Assembly (NCBI RefSeq): GCF_001653955.1
Contig: NZ_CP013022.1
Location: 1,178,001-1,242,000, forward strand
DNA from: Francisella persica ATCC VR-331
GTDB taxonomy: Bacteria; Pseudomonadota; Gammaproteobacteria; Francisellales; Francisellaceae
Reading direction: 5' to 3'
Length of the DNA: 64,000 nucleotides
Position numbers and translations under genes: made by a program. Below the pieces are notes generated by a model. That model did not search any database, was not told the DNA's origin, and was given only the letters and a program-made list of their open reading frames with translations. Numbering within the stretch: position 1 is the first letter of the stretch; the number at the start of each line of letters is the position of its first letter. Below are positions 1 to 10,112 of this stretch, in pieces.

Positions 1-151
1 ATTCGGTGTTGTGTCATTATTGCACATACGACATGATAATTATGATCATGATTATCTGTACGGTAAAGCCATCACTATAAAAGCCAGTCTTTGGCTCTAA
101 ACAATACGATTTTAACACCACTGCTCCTAAAACATTTTTTTGCTCTGACAT
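1..151 (-). pseudogene. DUF2237 family protein, frameshifted, cut by window edge
   Basis: The reverse strand starts with ATG at 151 and reads MSEQKNVLGAVVLKSYCLEP, then KTGFYSDGFTVQ. The DUF2237 pattern (NVLG, then TGFxRDG, then HxVCAxMT) continues only in another frame, where the reading is NYHVVCAIMTQHR near positions 1-50. A frameshift is therefore needed near position 58. In the first frame a stop follows shortly after. The family has no well-defined function. The rest of the gene lies outside the window. I am fairly sure of the family and of the frame change, but cannot tell a real mutation from a sequencing error. Confidence 0.6.
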
Positions 152-219
152 ATTTCATAAATAAATGATTCTAAATATAACAATAAAAGTAAGATAGTTA
201 TGAAATAAATATTTTTAGA

Positions 220-2304
220 TTAAAGTTTAGAGATATCAGCAGCTCCAATAAACATCTTACGCAAATTTGTAAGTAATGCAATTCTATTTTCTCTTATCTT
301 GATATCTTCATCAATTACCATTACATTTTCAAAAAACTCACTAATTACTTTATCAAGACAAGTTAATAACTCTAAAGCATAAACATATTCTCGATTATTC
401 AGATACTTCTCAAGATCAGGAACAACTTCTTCGATACTATAAGCAAGTGCTAACTCATATTCATTACCTACTGCTTTAGCAAGTTCAATATCATAATAGT
501 AAGCTTTATATGTAGCATTCTTACTAAGAATATTAGTTACACGCTTATTTGAAGCTATTAGACTCTGAGCTTTATCTGAATTATAGAACTTAGTTACAGC
601 TTGCACCCTCGCAGCAAAATCCTTAATTGAACCATATTTAGTATTATTAATAGCTTCAAAAATATCTACAGAAATACCCTCATCTTTATAGAGATTTTTT
701 AGTCTATCTATACAGAAAGATATTACCTCTGTTTTTACATCAGCTTTAAATTCTAAATTATCAACTTTTTTATAACTTTCTAGAGTTATATCAATAACCT
801 TTTCTAGAGATATATCAACACTTGTATCTCTTAATATACGCAAGATACCTATTGCTGATCTTCTTAGCGCAAATGGATCTTTGTTACCTGTTGGTTTTTG
901 ACCAATTCCAAATATACTAACTAAGGTATCTAATTTCTCAGCTAAAGCGACACATGCAGCAACATCAGTTTTTGGTAACTCTGCTCCAGAATACTTTGGC
1001 CAATATTGTTGCTCTATTGCCTCTGCTACTGTATCTGTTTCACCATGAGCTTTTGCATAGTATTTACCGATAATTCCTTGTAAATCTGTAAATTCAAACA
1101 CCATATTTGAAATTAGGTCAGCCTTTGCTAAAAGCCCAGCTCTATATGCTTTTTGTGAATCAAAATTACTTAGCTTTGCTAACTTTTGTGCTGTATTAGC
1201 TATTCTTTGAGCTTTTTGATACATATTGCCAAGTTTACTTTGGAAAGTTACATGCTTAAGTTTAGGTAGTAGCTGTTCTAAAGGTGTCTTCAAATCAGTA
1301 TCATAGAAAAATGCAGCATCTGCTAGCCTAGAATTCATTACCTTTTGATTACCTGATGTTACCAGTTCCGGTTTTTTACTTTGGATATTTGAAATTGTAA
1401 TAAAATTAGAGACTAAATCACCATGTTTATCTAAAAGAGCAAAACATTTTTGATGCTCTTCCATAGAAGATATTAAAGCTTCTTGTGGAACTCTTAAGAA
1501 ATTTTTATTAAAACTGCATAGCATTGCATTTGGATACTCAACTATAGCACAAACTTCTTCGACTAAATCATCATCTAAAACTACCTGATAATTATTTTCT
1601 TTGGCAATATCTTTAGCTTGCTTAATCAGCATTTGCTTACGCTGATCCCAATCTACAAGCACCATGACATCAGCTAGTAGTTTGACATAATCACTAATAT
1701 TATTAATTACTATAGCTTGTGGATGATGGAATCTATGTCCATAAGTAATATTAGCAGCTTTATGCCCTAAAATTTCGATATCAACAATATCATTACCATA
1801 TAGTGCTAAGACCCAATGCACTGGTCTTACAAACTCAACAACAGAATTTCCCCAACGCATCATCTTTGGAATTGGTAATTGTTTAAGTGCTTTGATGATA
1901 ATTTCTTGTAATAGAGAAACTGTTAATTGACCAGATTGCGTAGTTTTATAGAAAAGCCTATCACCTTTTGGAGTTTCAATTCTATCTAATTGATCAAGAT
2001 TAACTCCACAAGAATTTGCAAAGCCTAAACCTACTTGAGTAGGTTTACCATCATTATAGGCAATACTTACTAATGGTCCTTGCTTTTCAATTACCATATC
2101 TTCTTGAGACTCTACTAAATCTTTGACTATAAAAGACAGTCTTCTTGGTGAAGCAAACCATTTAGTATCACCAAAACTAACTTTTGCCTCTTTTAGCTGA
2201 CTTTCTACATTGACTAATAAAGACTGAGCTAAATTTCTTAGTGCTTTTGGTGGTAGTTCTTCTGTACCCAACTCAAATAAAAAATCTTTTGTAACTTTGC
2301 TCAT
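220..2304 (-). CDS. glyS: Glycyl-tRNA synthetase beta subunit
   Basis: This 694-residue protein is the beta subunit of the bacterial tetrameric glycine-tRNA ligase, which charges tRNA-Gly in the cytoplasm together with the alpha subunit GlyQ. The N-terminus DFLFELGTEELPP is the family signature. The body carries the expected conserved blocks (MMRWG, VRPVHWVLAL, TGNKDPFALRR), and the C-terminal third is the helical anticodon-binding region. The length matches the family (about 690). The start ATG at 2304 directly precedes the conserved N-terminus. glyQ is not in this window, so the two subunits are not adjacent here. The gene is transcribed away from recF. Confidence 0.96.
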   Translation of the reverse strand: MSKVTKDFLFELGTEELPPKALRNLAQSLLVNVESQLKEAKVSFGDTKWFASPRRLSFIVKDLVESQEDMVIEKQGPLVSIAYNDGKPTQVGLGFANSCGVNLDQLDRIETPKGDRLFYKTTQSGQLTVSLLQEIIIKALKQLPIPKMMRWGNSVVEFVRPVHWVLALYGNDIVDIEILGHKAANITYGHRFHHPQAIVINNISDYVKLLADVMVLVDWDQRKQMLIKQAKDIAKENNYQVVLDDDLVEEVCAIVEYPNAMLCSFNKNFLRVPQEALISSMEEHQKCFALLDKHGDLVSNFITISNIQSKKPELVTSGNQKVMNSRLADAAFFYDTDLKTPLEQLLPKLKHVTFQSKLGNMYQKAQRIANTAQKLAKLSNFDSQKAYRAGLLAKADLISNMVFEFTDLQGIIGKYYAKAHGETDTVAEAIEQQYWPKYSGAELPKTDVAACVALAEKLDTLVSIFGIGQKPTGNKDPFALRRSAIGILRILRDTSVDISLEKVIDITLESYKKVDNLEFKADVKTEVISFCIDRLKNLYKDEGISVDIFEAINNTKYGSIKDFAARVQAVTKFYNSDKAQSLIASNKRVTNILSKNATYKAYYYDIELAKAVGNEYELALAYSIEEVVPDLEKYLNNREYVYALELLTCLDKVISEFFENVMVIDEDIKIRENRIALLTNLRKMFIGAADISKL

Positions 2305-2683
2305 TTTAAAACCTTATAGATAAATGTTTATTTTCTTGTTAATACTCTCTCAACATTAAGCTGAGTTTATTCCAAAATCTCACAATAAATATAGATTATA
2401 TTGAGATCCTGTACTTCAGCTATATTCACTTAATAAGTAAGTTCAGGATGACGAAAAGTATTATTCTTATAAATATTGGGCTATATTATAACTTAATAAC
2501 CTAAAGAATTTAATTATACATCGATGTTTATTGATATGCATTATCACTTAGATTTTGATATTTTTAATAAAATTCGTCAAAACTACTACAAAACTGTAAC
2601 GAGCTAAGTATTAACTATTTTATAAATCCTGCTATACTAAAACAACAAATTTACAATACTAGCTTAGAATTTATATATAAAAA
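2305..2683. other. Intergenic region between glyS and recF
   Basis: No coding signal is seen. The region separates the divergent glyS and recF genes and should hold both promoters, but no convincing -35/-10 pair stands out. It contains the inverted repeat listed separately at 2406-2449. Confidence 0.6.
2406..2449. repeat. Imperfect palindrome with ATCCTG/CAGGAT arms
   Basis: The left arm ATCCTGTACTT (2406-2416) and the right arm AAGTTCAGGAT (2439-2449) pair with one mismatch around a 22-base AT-rich centre. The outer context GAGATCCTG...TTCAGGATGAC looks like the intergenic palindromic repeats (GTCATCCTGAACTT type) scattered through many bacterial genomes. Only this copy was noticed in the window. 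It could also act as a transcript-end hairpin, but neither gene ends here. Confidence 0.5.
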
Positions 2684-3733
2684 ATGTATATATCTAACTT
2701 ACTCTTACAAAATTTTAGAAATATACTTTTTAAAAGTTTTGAATTTAAAAATAGTATAAATTTTATAGTTGGTAAAAATGGCTCAGGTAAAACATCAATC
2801 CTTGAATCGATATACTTTTTATCACATAGTCGCTCATTTCGTAGCTCACAGTTAAATAGAATAATAAATCATAATTGTGATGAGTTTATACTCTACACAA
2901 AAGCTTATAACCTAGATGAAATAACCATATCTTTATCACGCAAAAGAAATAGTAATAATATTTCGAAACTAAATTCAGAGATACAAAAAAATCATACTGA
3001 AATAACGCGTAATCTTCCTATACAATTAATAAACCCTGAAAGTTTTAATATTATCAACTCTAGAGCACAACAAAGATGTAAAGTACTCGACTGGGGAGCT
3101 TTTTATCTTGATAAAACCTTCTTAAAAATATGGCAACAAAGCAAATTTCTCGTAAAACAAAGAAACTCCGCTTTAAAACAGAACTATCCATATAACTATA
3201 TACTCAGTATAGATAAAAAACTCTGTGAATTTTCTGAAATACTTGACTATAAAAGACAAACATATTTTGCTAAACTCAAGCCTAAAGTCTATGAAATTCT
3301 AGCTGAGTTTAATTCCGAGCTAAAGCTAGATATAGAATATTTTAGAGGCTGGAATTTACATAAAGATCTATCTCAAGTGCTAGAAGAATCTTTTAATTAT
3401 GACAATAAATATAAAGTCACTAATCATGGTCCACATAAAGCTGATATAGTTCTAACTGTAGATCATAAACCTATCCAAGATATTTTCTCGCGTGGACAAC
3501 AAAAATTACTTATTTGTGCACTAAAATTAGCACAAGGAGAAATTCATAACTCTAAAAATGATAATAAATGTATTTATCTGATAGATGATATAACTTCTGA
3601 ACTTGATAATACTCATACACAAACATTATTTAACTATCTTAAAAAACTTAACTCCCAAGTTTTTATAACAACTACAGAAAAAAATAAAATTGATGAATTT
3701 ATTGATTCAGATAGCTATATATTAGAAATATAA
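2684..3733 (+). CDS. recF: DNA replication and repair protein RecF
   Basis: RecF is a cytoplasmic SMC-like ATPase that helps RecO and RecR load RecA on gapped DNA. The 349-residue product has a Walker A motif GKNGSGKTS at residues 30-38, the ABC-type signature FSRGQQKLL near residue 265, and a Walker B region [11 protein letters not shown] near residue 300. The length matches the family (about 355). It is not next to dnaA or dnaN as it is in many bacteria, and stands alone between glyS and decayed genes. The start ATG at 2684 begins the usual [14 protein letters not shown]-terminus. Confidence 0.95.
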   Translation: MYISNLLLQNFRNILFKSFEFKNSINFIVGKNGSGKTSILESIYFLSHSRSFRSSQLNRIINHNCDEFILYTKAYNLDEITISLSRKRNSNNISKLNSEIQKNHTEITRNLPIQLINPESFNIINSRAQQRCKVLDWGAFYLDKTFLKIWQQSKFLVKQRNSALKQNYPYNYILSIDKKLCEFSEILDYKRQTYFAKLKPKVYEILAEFNSELKLDIEYFRGWNLHKDLSQVLEESFNYDNKYKVTNHGPHKADIVLTVDHKPIQDIFSRGQQKLLICALKLAQGEIHNSKNDNKCIYLIDDITSELDNTHTQTLFNYLKKLNSQVFITTTEKNKIDEFIDSDSYILEI

Positions 3734-3755
3734 ATCTTTTAATAAATTAAAAACC

Positions 3756-4032
3756 ATGAAAAAACAAATGCTTACAATTTTCGTGACCTTCAATATTCTA
3801 GTATTTGTAAATAAAGTTTGTTATGGCAATACTTATCAAATAAATGTCACAAATGCAAATATATGATACAAAACCAAAACTAAATGATGTATAAAACATG
3901 ATATTAAAAATTTCAATAAAATATCGTAATAGTCTTTGTTTCTAATATTAGTCCAATTTATAAAGGCGGTACTTATCAATATATCAAATATGGTAATCGT
4001 ATAACCTCTCCTGATAAATGGTTTTTAAAATA
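3756..4032 (+). pseudogene. Relic of a small secreted protein (carbohydrate-binding-like module)
   Basis: An ATG at 3756 opens 36 codons that look like a signal peptide (MKKQMLTIFVTFNILVF...) and end at a TGA near 3866. Further on, another frame reads IYKGGTYQYIKYGNR then ITSPDKWFLK and stops at about 4032. The spacing of aromatic and glycine residues recalls the chitin-binding modules CBM5/12, but that is a weak guess. The two pieces need at least one frameshift and an internal stop to be joined, so the gene is dead. Confidence 0.4.
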
Positions 4033-4335
4033 AAAATAAAAGATTCTATAATACTTATAGCTACTGTATACAACTTACTCCAAAAACCTGCAATATCCTT
4101 ACTCCTTACCACGCGAATAACTATCACACATTGCAGAATCTTGACCAACCTAAGCGATAAATAATTTTTTATTAACAAAATCTTGAGAATTGATACAACT
4201 TCGGTATTAGTTTGATTTTCTAACCTTTTTGAACCATTTCTTTGAATATAAATATAAATCAATATCAGTTTCATTTATTATATCATATTCATTACCATCA
4301 CTAAAATGGTTCTTTAAGTTACTCTTTGATTAATC

Positions 4336-5063
4336 TCATCTAAAAGCCAACAGTAAGTTACCATTATCACCTGTTAAACATCCCTTGCTTCCATCTGGAA
4401 GAACTGATCCCGTTGCGGGCCTTGGACCTGAACATAAAATACCATAATACATTTCCAGTTGTCGTAATTTCTATCATAGGATGATTAGATGTAGTAGATG
4501 GTAATAAAGAAGATACAGCTGTTGAAGCATCTTGTTCATATAGAAATACATGGAATCATATTGATAGGAATATTTCATGCTGTTTTATTTATTTCAAGTG
4601 TTACAGGCATTTTAAAAAGTAAGTACTTAGAAAAACACTCATATTAAAACTGATACTTTTAAAGTATTCACTAAATTTATACTCCTAAATTAAAACACTT
4701 AATCAGTCAGCCTTAAAATTATACTGATGTTATGGATCCATAACATCAGGTACCAAATTTGTTTCAACATAAACTTTGACAGTTACATTCTGTGCATCAA
4801 CTCCTCTCTTTATAATACTTGTATAATGTTGTCTTTATTCTATTTCTACACATCCAATAAGCTCAGAACCTGCATCAGTAAATTTATAATGAGTAATTAT
4901 CATTAATATAACTTCGAGCTGTAATATCTGCTCTAGAAAGTTTTGCGATAACTTAATAATTTGAATACATCAGTATAGCTATAACAGAAATTATAGCAAT
5001 TACAGCTATCACCACCATTAACTCTACTAATGAAAATCCACTATCATTCACAAAATTAGTCAT
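4336..5063 (-). pseudogene. Type IV pilin, multiply disrupted
   Basis: The reverse strand from ATG 5063 gives MTNFVNDS then GFSLVELMVVIAVIAIISVI. This is the prepilin leader with the PilD cleavage site (G/F), the conserved Glu at mature position 5 and the hydrophobic spine of a major-type pilin. A stop follows after MYSNY. Later pieces in shifting frames look like the pilin globular domain: GSELIGCVEIE, TVKVYVETNLVPD (stop near 4730), EITTTGN, and a C-terminal part YGILCSGPRPATG ... GCLTGDNGNLLLAF ending at 4336. These may be one pilin or two adjacent ones. Several frameshifts and stops make expression of a pilin impossible. Confidence 0.7.
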
Positions 5064-5228
5064 ATAAAATAAGAAATTTATTTAGACTATTAACTTTAGT
5101 TATAAGTACATAGTAAAAATTAATAGATGCAGTTTTAAATAGTAAGCAAAATGGCAATTAGATCTCTATTGTTTGATTTAATCTGATAGAATATACTTTG
5201 GTTAGTTTATTAATACATCATTTCAATT

Positions 5229-5437
5229 ATGCTAAAAAAAAAATCATAATTCTATATAATATAGCTATTATACTAACAAGTTGTGCTGACTCTTATGAAA
5301 AAAATTTATGGAATAAATATCATGGAAAAATATCAACAAGATCTAATCTACACTCAAAGCTAGTTAAAGTACATAATCGTGACAGTTTAGCTTTTACATA
5401 TTCACCTTATAGGGCAGATTTTCGTAATAAACTATAA
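5229..5437 (+). CDS. Small lipoprotein with an A10 tract that breaks the frame after the start
   Basis: An ATG at 5229 reads M-L-K-K-K, then crosses a run of ten A residues (5234-5243) and goes out of frame into a stop. With nine A it would continue as MLKKKIIILYNIAIILTSCA, a typical lipoprotein signal with lipobox L-T-S-C, followed by about 50 polar residues ending at 5437. As written, the downstream frame can only be reached from a TTG at 5198, which would bury the signal. The gene is either a frameshift mutant or switched by slippage. The function is unknown and there is no recognised domain. Confidence 0.5.
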
Positions 5438-5439
5438 AA

Positions 5440-6357
5440 TTAATTATTAGACTTGTGATTAACTGCAGCATTAGTGACGTAAACACCCAAAAATACTACA
5501 CCACCAAATAGCAAAGATAAGGTTGAAATAGTTTCACCATAAAAAAGAAAACCAATAAGAATAACTAAAAATGGTAGAGTATTTTGGAATACTGCTGTCT
5601 TATATACGCCAATTTCTTCAAGAGCCCCTAAGTACCATACATATGCTACTACAGTTGCAAAAGCCGCTATATAAAGCATACTTCCCCAGAATTTAAAATC
5701 GGTATGTGCTAATTGCGAAAAATCTGCTTTAAATAAACTTACAATAGCAAACATTATCATACCAACTATAGCACCATAAGTATTTATCGTAATCATGTGT
5801 ACACCTTCTCTAACACAACATTTACCTAAGATTGCATAAGATGCAAAACATACTACAGCTAAGACACTTAATACTTCACCTAAGTTAATCTGAACACCAT
5901 TTAAGCGTTCTGCTACACCATTAGAGAATAAAACGACGCCAATAGTACCAATCAATGCGACAAATATACCTATTTTACCCTGTTGATTTACTTTCATCTT
6001 AAAAATATAGCTAGAAAAAATCGTTATCAGACAAGGGGTAAAAGCATAGATAATAGCAACAATATTGCCAGAGATTAGTTTCTCAGCCCATAGGAATGTT
6101 ACGTTATATAAAAAAACACCAAAAAAACCTACAGCAATAACATATGTCCACTGTTTTAGATTTAACCGTGGAAAAAATGTCTTTGTAAAATAGTAGTGTA
6201 CTACAATAAAAATCAACGACGCAAAGGCATAGCGAACCAAACCAACTAGGTATATATCGACATAACTAAGTGGTAAAGGAGCTATATGGTATAAGCTTGC
6301 CCAAAACACCAAAGCTAAAACTATCTTAGCGTAGCCTTTTAATAATGAGTAATTCAT
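5440..6357 (-). CDS. EamA/DMT family inner-membrane transporter
   Basis: This 305-residue hydrophobic protein shows about ten membrane segments arranged as two EamA repeats, as in the drug/metabolite transporter superfamily. Repeat one covers roughly residues 1-145 and contains GFFGVFLYNVTFLWAEKLISG. Repeat two covers roughly residues 155-295 and contains YIAAFATVVAYVWYLGALEEIG. Family members export amino acids, purines or other small metabolites, and the substrate cannot be read from sequence. The start ATG at 6357 gives a short cytoplasmic N-terminus. Its 3' end nearly touches the lipoprotein gene, which converges on it. Confidence 0.85.
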   Translation of the reverse strand: MNYSLLKGYAKIVLALVFWASLYHIAPLPLSYVDIYLVGLVRYAFASLIFIVVHYYFTKTFFPRLNLKQWTYVIAVGFFGVFLYNVTFLWAEKLISGNIVAIIYAFTPCLITIFSSYIFKMKVNQQGKIGIFVALIGTIGVVLFSNGVAERLNGVQINLGEVLSVLAVVCFASYAILGKCCVREGVHMITINTYGAIVGMIMFAIVSLFKADFSQLAHTDFKFWGSMLYIAAFATVVAYVWYLGALEEIGVYKTAVFQNTLPFLVILIGFLFYGETISTLSLLFGGVVFLGVYVTNAAVNHKSNN

Positions 6358-6360
6358 GAT

Positions 6361-7884
6361 TTATAGTTACTTGTTTTTTTATCAGATACTCTACTATATC
6401 TGAATTTAATAGTGTATAGATATCGCCAAAATTTTCGAAATCTTTTGCAGCTATTTTTCTTAAGATTCGATGCATGATTTTACACTGAACGAGTTTTTGG
6501 TAATTTTGAAGTAAATTGGATAACTTCTTGAGTCTTAATTTAACCTATTTCTTGTCTTATGTATTTAACCAAAGATTTTCTAACTTCATCTAGCCAAAGA
6601 AAGGTTTAGAAGTCGAGCCAGGCTTAATTTTATGTGCACCAGGTATAGTAGTTCTCAGTTTGCTACCATTTATCTACAAGTGGAGCTTGATTGTTACCAG
6701 CTTTTTCAACAACAAACTAATTCCAAGCTTATGGTTTTATTGGTTCGTTAACTGAGCCTAATACCATTAGAGAATTTCTACGAGTATTAGCTAAAAATTT
6801 ATCACCAACCTTTAGCAAAAATCAAAGTTGATGCAGTATATAAGGTGCTTACATTATGTTGATCAACTTCCTGTAATAATCTTAAAGCATCTGGATACGT
6901 AGGTACACCCTCAATATTACTGATGTTGAGCCATTTGCAAAAGGCCCATAGACAACATATGTGTGTTCTGTAACCAATATTTACAGTACACCAGTAGACA
7001 TCATAATCTTTATAATTAAAAATAAGTTTATAGTCATACTTGCATAAACTAAATATCCAGCTGAAGAATGAACTAAACCTTTAGGAACACCTGTAGAGCC
7101 AGATGTATAGAGCATAAATAAAGGTGTCTCACTAGGAAACGCTTGTGGCAGATGCTCATTTGAAACTTTTTTAGCTCTTGTGTTATAGCAAATATCTTTA
7201 ATATCATTCCAGCTAAGCTAATGTTATCTGTGCCAGTATTATGCACAGCTAAGGCCTTTCTAATAAAATTAATTCATCAACAACTTTATCAATAGCTGCT
7301 GTCATATAGATATTATTTTGCTTGATTTGATAGCATAACCAACTTGTTATAACAAAATCACTCTTAGCATTGATAATATGTTGTTTTAGCGACTCTGATG
7401 AAAATCCACCAAAACTACAAAATGAATTACACAATACATGCACATGCTAGCATATATATGACTCTAGCACTAGAGGCATATAGATACAACATCACCTTTT
7501 TTGACTCCATTAGCCTTAAGTATGTTAGTCATTTAACAAACACGATGATATAAGACTCTCGGTAGGTTATTTTCTTAGATTTTTTCGGATTGTCAGCTTG
7601 CCATAATATAAAAGCTACTTGGTTTGCTTTATCTGGTAAGTGCCTGTCAACACAGTTATAGCATAATTCTCATCTTCAAACCGCTTGATATCAACCAGAG
7701 TAAAACTATTATAGGCTTTAGTAAAAGGTTTATGCCAATGTATATGTAGACTGTTCGCTTGTTGAGCCCCTCCAGAACTGCTCTAGGTTTTCTAGAGATT
7801 ATTTATAGAGTTTTGCATATAGCTTGAAATTAATATGTGCTTGATTAATAAAACCTGAGGTACTTGAAACTTTGAGTACGACAT
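6361..7884 (-). pseudogene. acs: Acetyl-CoA synthetase, heavily frameshifted
   Basis: Reverse-strand fragments in changing frames line up in order with AMP-forming acetyl-CoA synthetase. The N-terminus starts MSYSKFQVPQ at 7884 and continues with LENLEQFWRGSTSEQ. Next come FGGFSSESLKQHIINAKSDF and ATP-binding motif I (LFMLYTSGSTGVPKG, near 7090). The C-terminal block FTSKLPKTRSV ... ILRKIAAKDFENFGD lies near 6400-6500 and includes the region of the conserved acetylated lysine. There are many stops and frame changes. The protein would have turned acetate into acetyl-CoA. The cell must use another route or lack acetate assimilation. Confidence 0.85.
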
Positions 7885-7996
7885 ACGCTTTGTCTTTAAA
7901 TTTTATACTAAATCTGATATATAGAGTATTTAGCTCAAATTGTTTTAAATAATAGATTGTTAATATTTAACAACAATTATTAATATTTAATAAGTA

Positions 7997-8860
7997 CTAT
8001 CTATTTTGTAGATATTCTTTGAATTTATGACCTAATTCTTTATGCTGTAAGGCTATCTCATAATTAGCAATTAGAAAACCTAATTTACTACCACAATCAT
8101 AACGTGTGCCTTTAAATTCATAAGATAAAATTTTCTCATCCTGATCTAATAATTTAGCGATTGCATCAGTTAGTTGAATTTCACCACCTGCACCCTCTGA
8201 GGTTGATTCTAAACACCTAAAAATCTTATTTGGTAATAAATATCTGCCTACAACCGCATTTGTTGATGGTGCTTTTTTTGGAACTGGCTTCTCAACAATT
8301 GCTTTTATAAGGTTATTATTATCTTTTGCAACTATACCATACGAATTTGTTTCTTCCTTCTTGACTTGTTGGGTTGCAACACAGCCTCTAATGTCAGTGC
8401 CCTCAACAGCTTTAATCATTTGACTTAACGTACCAGTACTACATTCATAATTATAAATTAAATCATCAGGCAGTATAACGGCAAAATCTTCAATTCCAAC
8501 TAGCGGTTTTGCACATAAAACTGCATGGCCTAACCCTAAAGCTTCTGGCTGACGCACAAAGAAAAAACTTACATCTTTGGGAATTATATTTTTCACTAAG
8601 TCTAATAATTCATACTTTTGCTTTTTTTCCAAAGAATATTCTAACTCAAAGTTTCTATCAAAATGATCTTCTAGGGACTTTTTATTTGAGCTAGTAACAA
8701 ATATTATCTCTTTACAACCTGCTTCTATAGCCTCTTCAACAGCATATTGGATTAGAGGTTTATCAACTACTGTTAGCATTTCTTTAGGACATGATTTGGT
8801 CGCTGGCAAGAACCTAGTTCCCCATCCAGCTACAGGAAAAATTGCTTTTCTTATTTTCAT
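7997..8860 (-). CDS. galU: UTP-glucose-1-phosphate uridylyltransferase
   Basis: GalU joins UTP and glucose-1-phosphate to make UDP-glucose for LPS, capsule and other glycans. The 287-residue protein has the nucleotidyltransferase signature AGWGTRFLPATKSCPKEM at residues 11-28, the VDKPLIQY segment, the substrate loop GLGHAVLCAKP, and a VEKP motif near residue 190. The length is normal (E. coli 302). It follows the cation-efflux gene on the same strand with a 16-base gap, so the two are probably cotranscribed. The product acts in the cytoplasm. Confidence 0.96.
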   Translation of the reverse strand: MKIRKAIFPVAGWGTRFLPATKSCPKEMLTVVDKPLIQYAVEEAIEAGCKEIIFVTSSNKKSLEDHFDRNFELEYSLEKKQKYELLDLVKNIIPKDVSFFFVRQPEALGLGHAVLCAKPLVGIEDFAVILPDDLIYNYECSTGTLSQMIKAVEGTDIRGCVATQQVKKEETNSYGIVAKDNNNLIKAIVEKPVPKKAPSTNAVVGRYLLPNKIFRCLESTSEGAGGEIQLTDAIAKLLDQDEKILSYEFKGTRYDCGSKLGFLIANYEIALQHKELGHKFKEYLQNR

Positions 8861-8876
8861 TTTAGCTCCTTTTAGA

Positions 8877-10016
8877 TTAGCTATTAGCTAGATTACAGTA
8901 TAGTGAGACACAAATATTATAACCGTTGTATGAAAGTTTACTCAATGCTTCTGAAAGCCTTTTTAAATCATTAGATCTTTTTACATATAGATCTACCAAA
9001 ATCTCATCATCAAAATAATATACCGACATTTTTTTATCTAAAATAACATTTTCATCGATATTATTTTCAACAAAAAACTCTTTTATTTTAGTTAATATTT
9101 CAATATGAGATGGCTCAAAATTCTCTTGCTTAATAACTCCACTTTCATGGTTTGTAACATCGACATGTACCGTTATGTCTTTTATGTTATCAATATTATG
9201 GTAAATATTACTTTTAACTACCTCTGCGATATAATGTCCCTCAGAGGCCGTACTGAACTTATCTACTAAAATATGTACATCTAGTACAATTTTTCCTGCC
9301 ATTTTTCTAGTACGAAGATAATGAAAGTCTTCAACACCTTGAGTTTTTGTTATTATTACTTTGATATCTTGACGTGTTTGGTCATCAACCCCTTCATCTA
9401 TAAGTTCGGCAACAGCAGAGTATCCCCATTTTATCCCCATTTTGACAATCATACAGCACACAATAAACGCTGCTATAGTATCCATCCAAGCAAAACCTAA
9501 AAAAGCTCCAACTAAACCGACTAATACAACTACCGAAGACCACATATCAGAGCGACTATGCCAAGCATTAGCTCTTAACATATCAGAGTCAATCTTATTT
9601 GCAGCTCTCATTGTATATTGGTATATAAATTCATTACCCAAAATCGAGAAAATAGCCGCATAAACAGTAAATTTATCTGGTATAACATACTCACCGTTAA
9701 GTAAGCTTCCTAGAGAATGATAAATGATCATAAAACCAATAGTTATCAGCAGACCTGATAATACTAGTGTTGCTAAAGTTTCTAGGCGCTCATGCCCATA
9801 TGGATGATTATGATCTTTGCCTTTATTTGCATACTTAGCCGCAAATAAAACCATGAAATCACTTAAAAGATCAGAAAATGAATGTATACCATCGGCAAAT
9901 AAAGCTGGTGAACGTCCTATTACACCTATTAAAGTTTTAGATATAGTTAGCAAAGCATTGATTAACATGCCAATAAGAGTAACTTTTTTGGTAATTTGAT
10001 ATCTGTTATCTGACAT
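8877..10016 (-). CDS. Cation diffusion facilitator (FieF-like) metal efflux protein
   Basis: This 379-residue protein belongs to the CDF family, which exports divalent metals (Zn, Fe, Co, Cd or Mn) in exchange for protons across the inner membrane. The first 210 residues hold six membrane segments. Metal-site acidic residues are visible in LFADGIHSFSDLLSD (segment II) and in HSRSDMWSS (segment V), and there is a His-rich loop KDHNHPYGHERLET. A cytoplasmic ferredoxin-like dimerisation domain follows, with VDVHILVDKF-like residues. The C-terminal tail is about 80 residues longer than in FieF. I chose ATG 10016 because GAGG lies six bases upstream, not the TTG two codons earlier. Confidence 0.9.
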   Translation of the reverse strand: MSDNRYQITKKVTLIGMLINALLTISKTLIGVIGRSPALFADGIHSFSDLLSDFMVLFAAKYANKGKDHNHPYGHERLETLATLVLSGLLITIGFMIIYHSLGSLLNGEYVIPDKFTVYAAIFSILGNEFIYQYTMRAANKIDSDMLRANAWHSRSDMWSSVVVLVGLVGAFLGFAWMDTIAAFIVCCMIVKMGIKWGYSAVAELIDEGVDDQTRQDIKVIITKTQGVEDFHYLRTRKMAGKIVLDVHILVDKFSTASEGHYIAEVVKSNIYHNIDNIKDITVHVDVTNHESGVIKQENFEPSHIEILTKIKEFFVENNIDENVILDKKMSVYYFDDEILVDLYVKRSNDLKRLSEALSKLSYNGYNICVSLYCNLANS

Positions 10017-10112
10017 TTTCAACCTCGTATCAAGTTATCGATTAATTTTTAATAAGATGATAATGCTTAGAGTAACTAAAGTCTATTGGTAATAGTAAAT
10101 ATATAACTAATC

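Noticed and set aside
3984-4274. Reverse open frame of 96 codons
   Set aside because: Composition is random-looking, there is no Shine-Dalgarno, and it lies between two relics; probably chance in AT-rich DNA.
7249-7443. Open frame of 64 codons on the reverse strand
   Set aside because: It reads as an internal piece of the acs relic (FGGFSSESLKQHIINAKSDF), not a separate gene.
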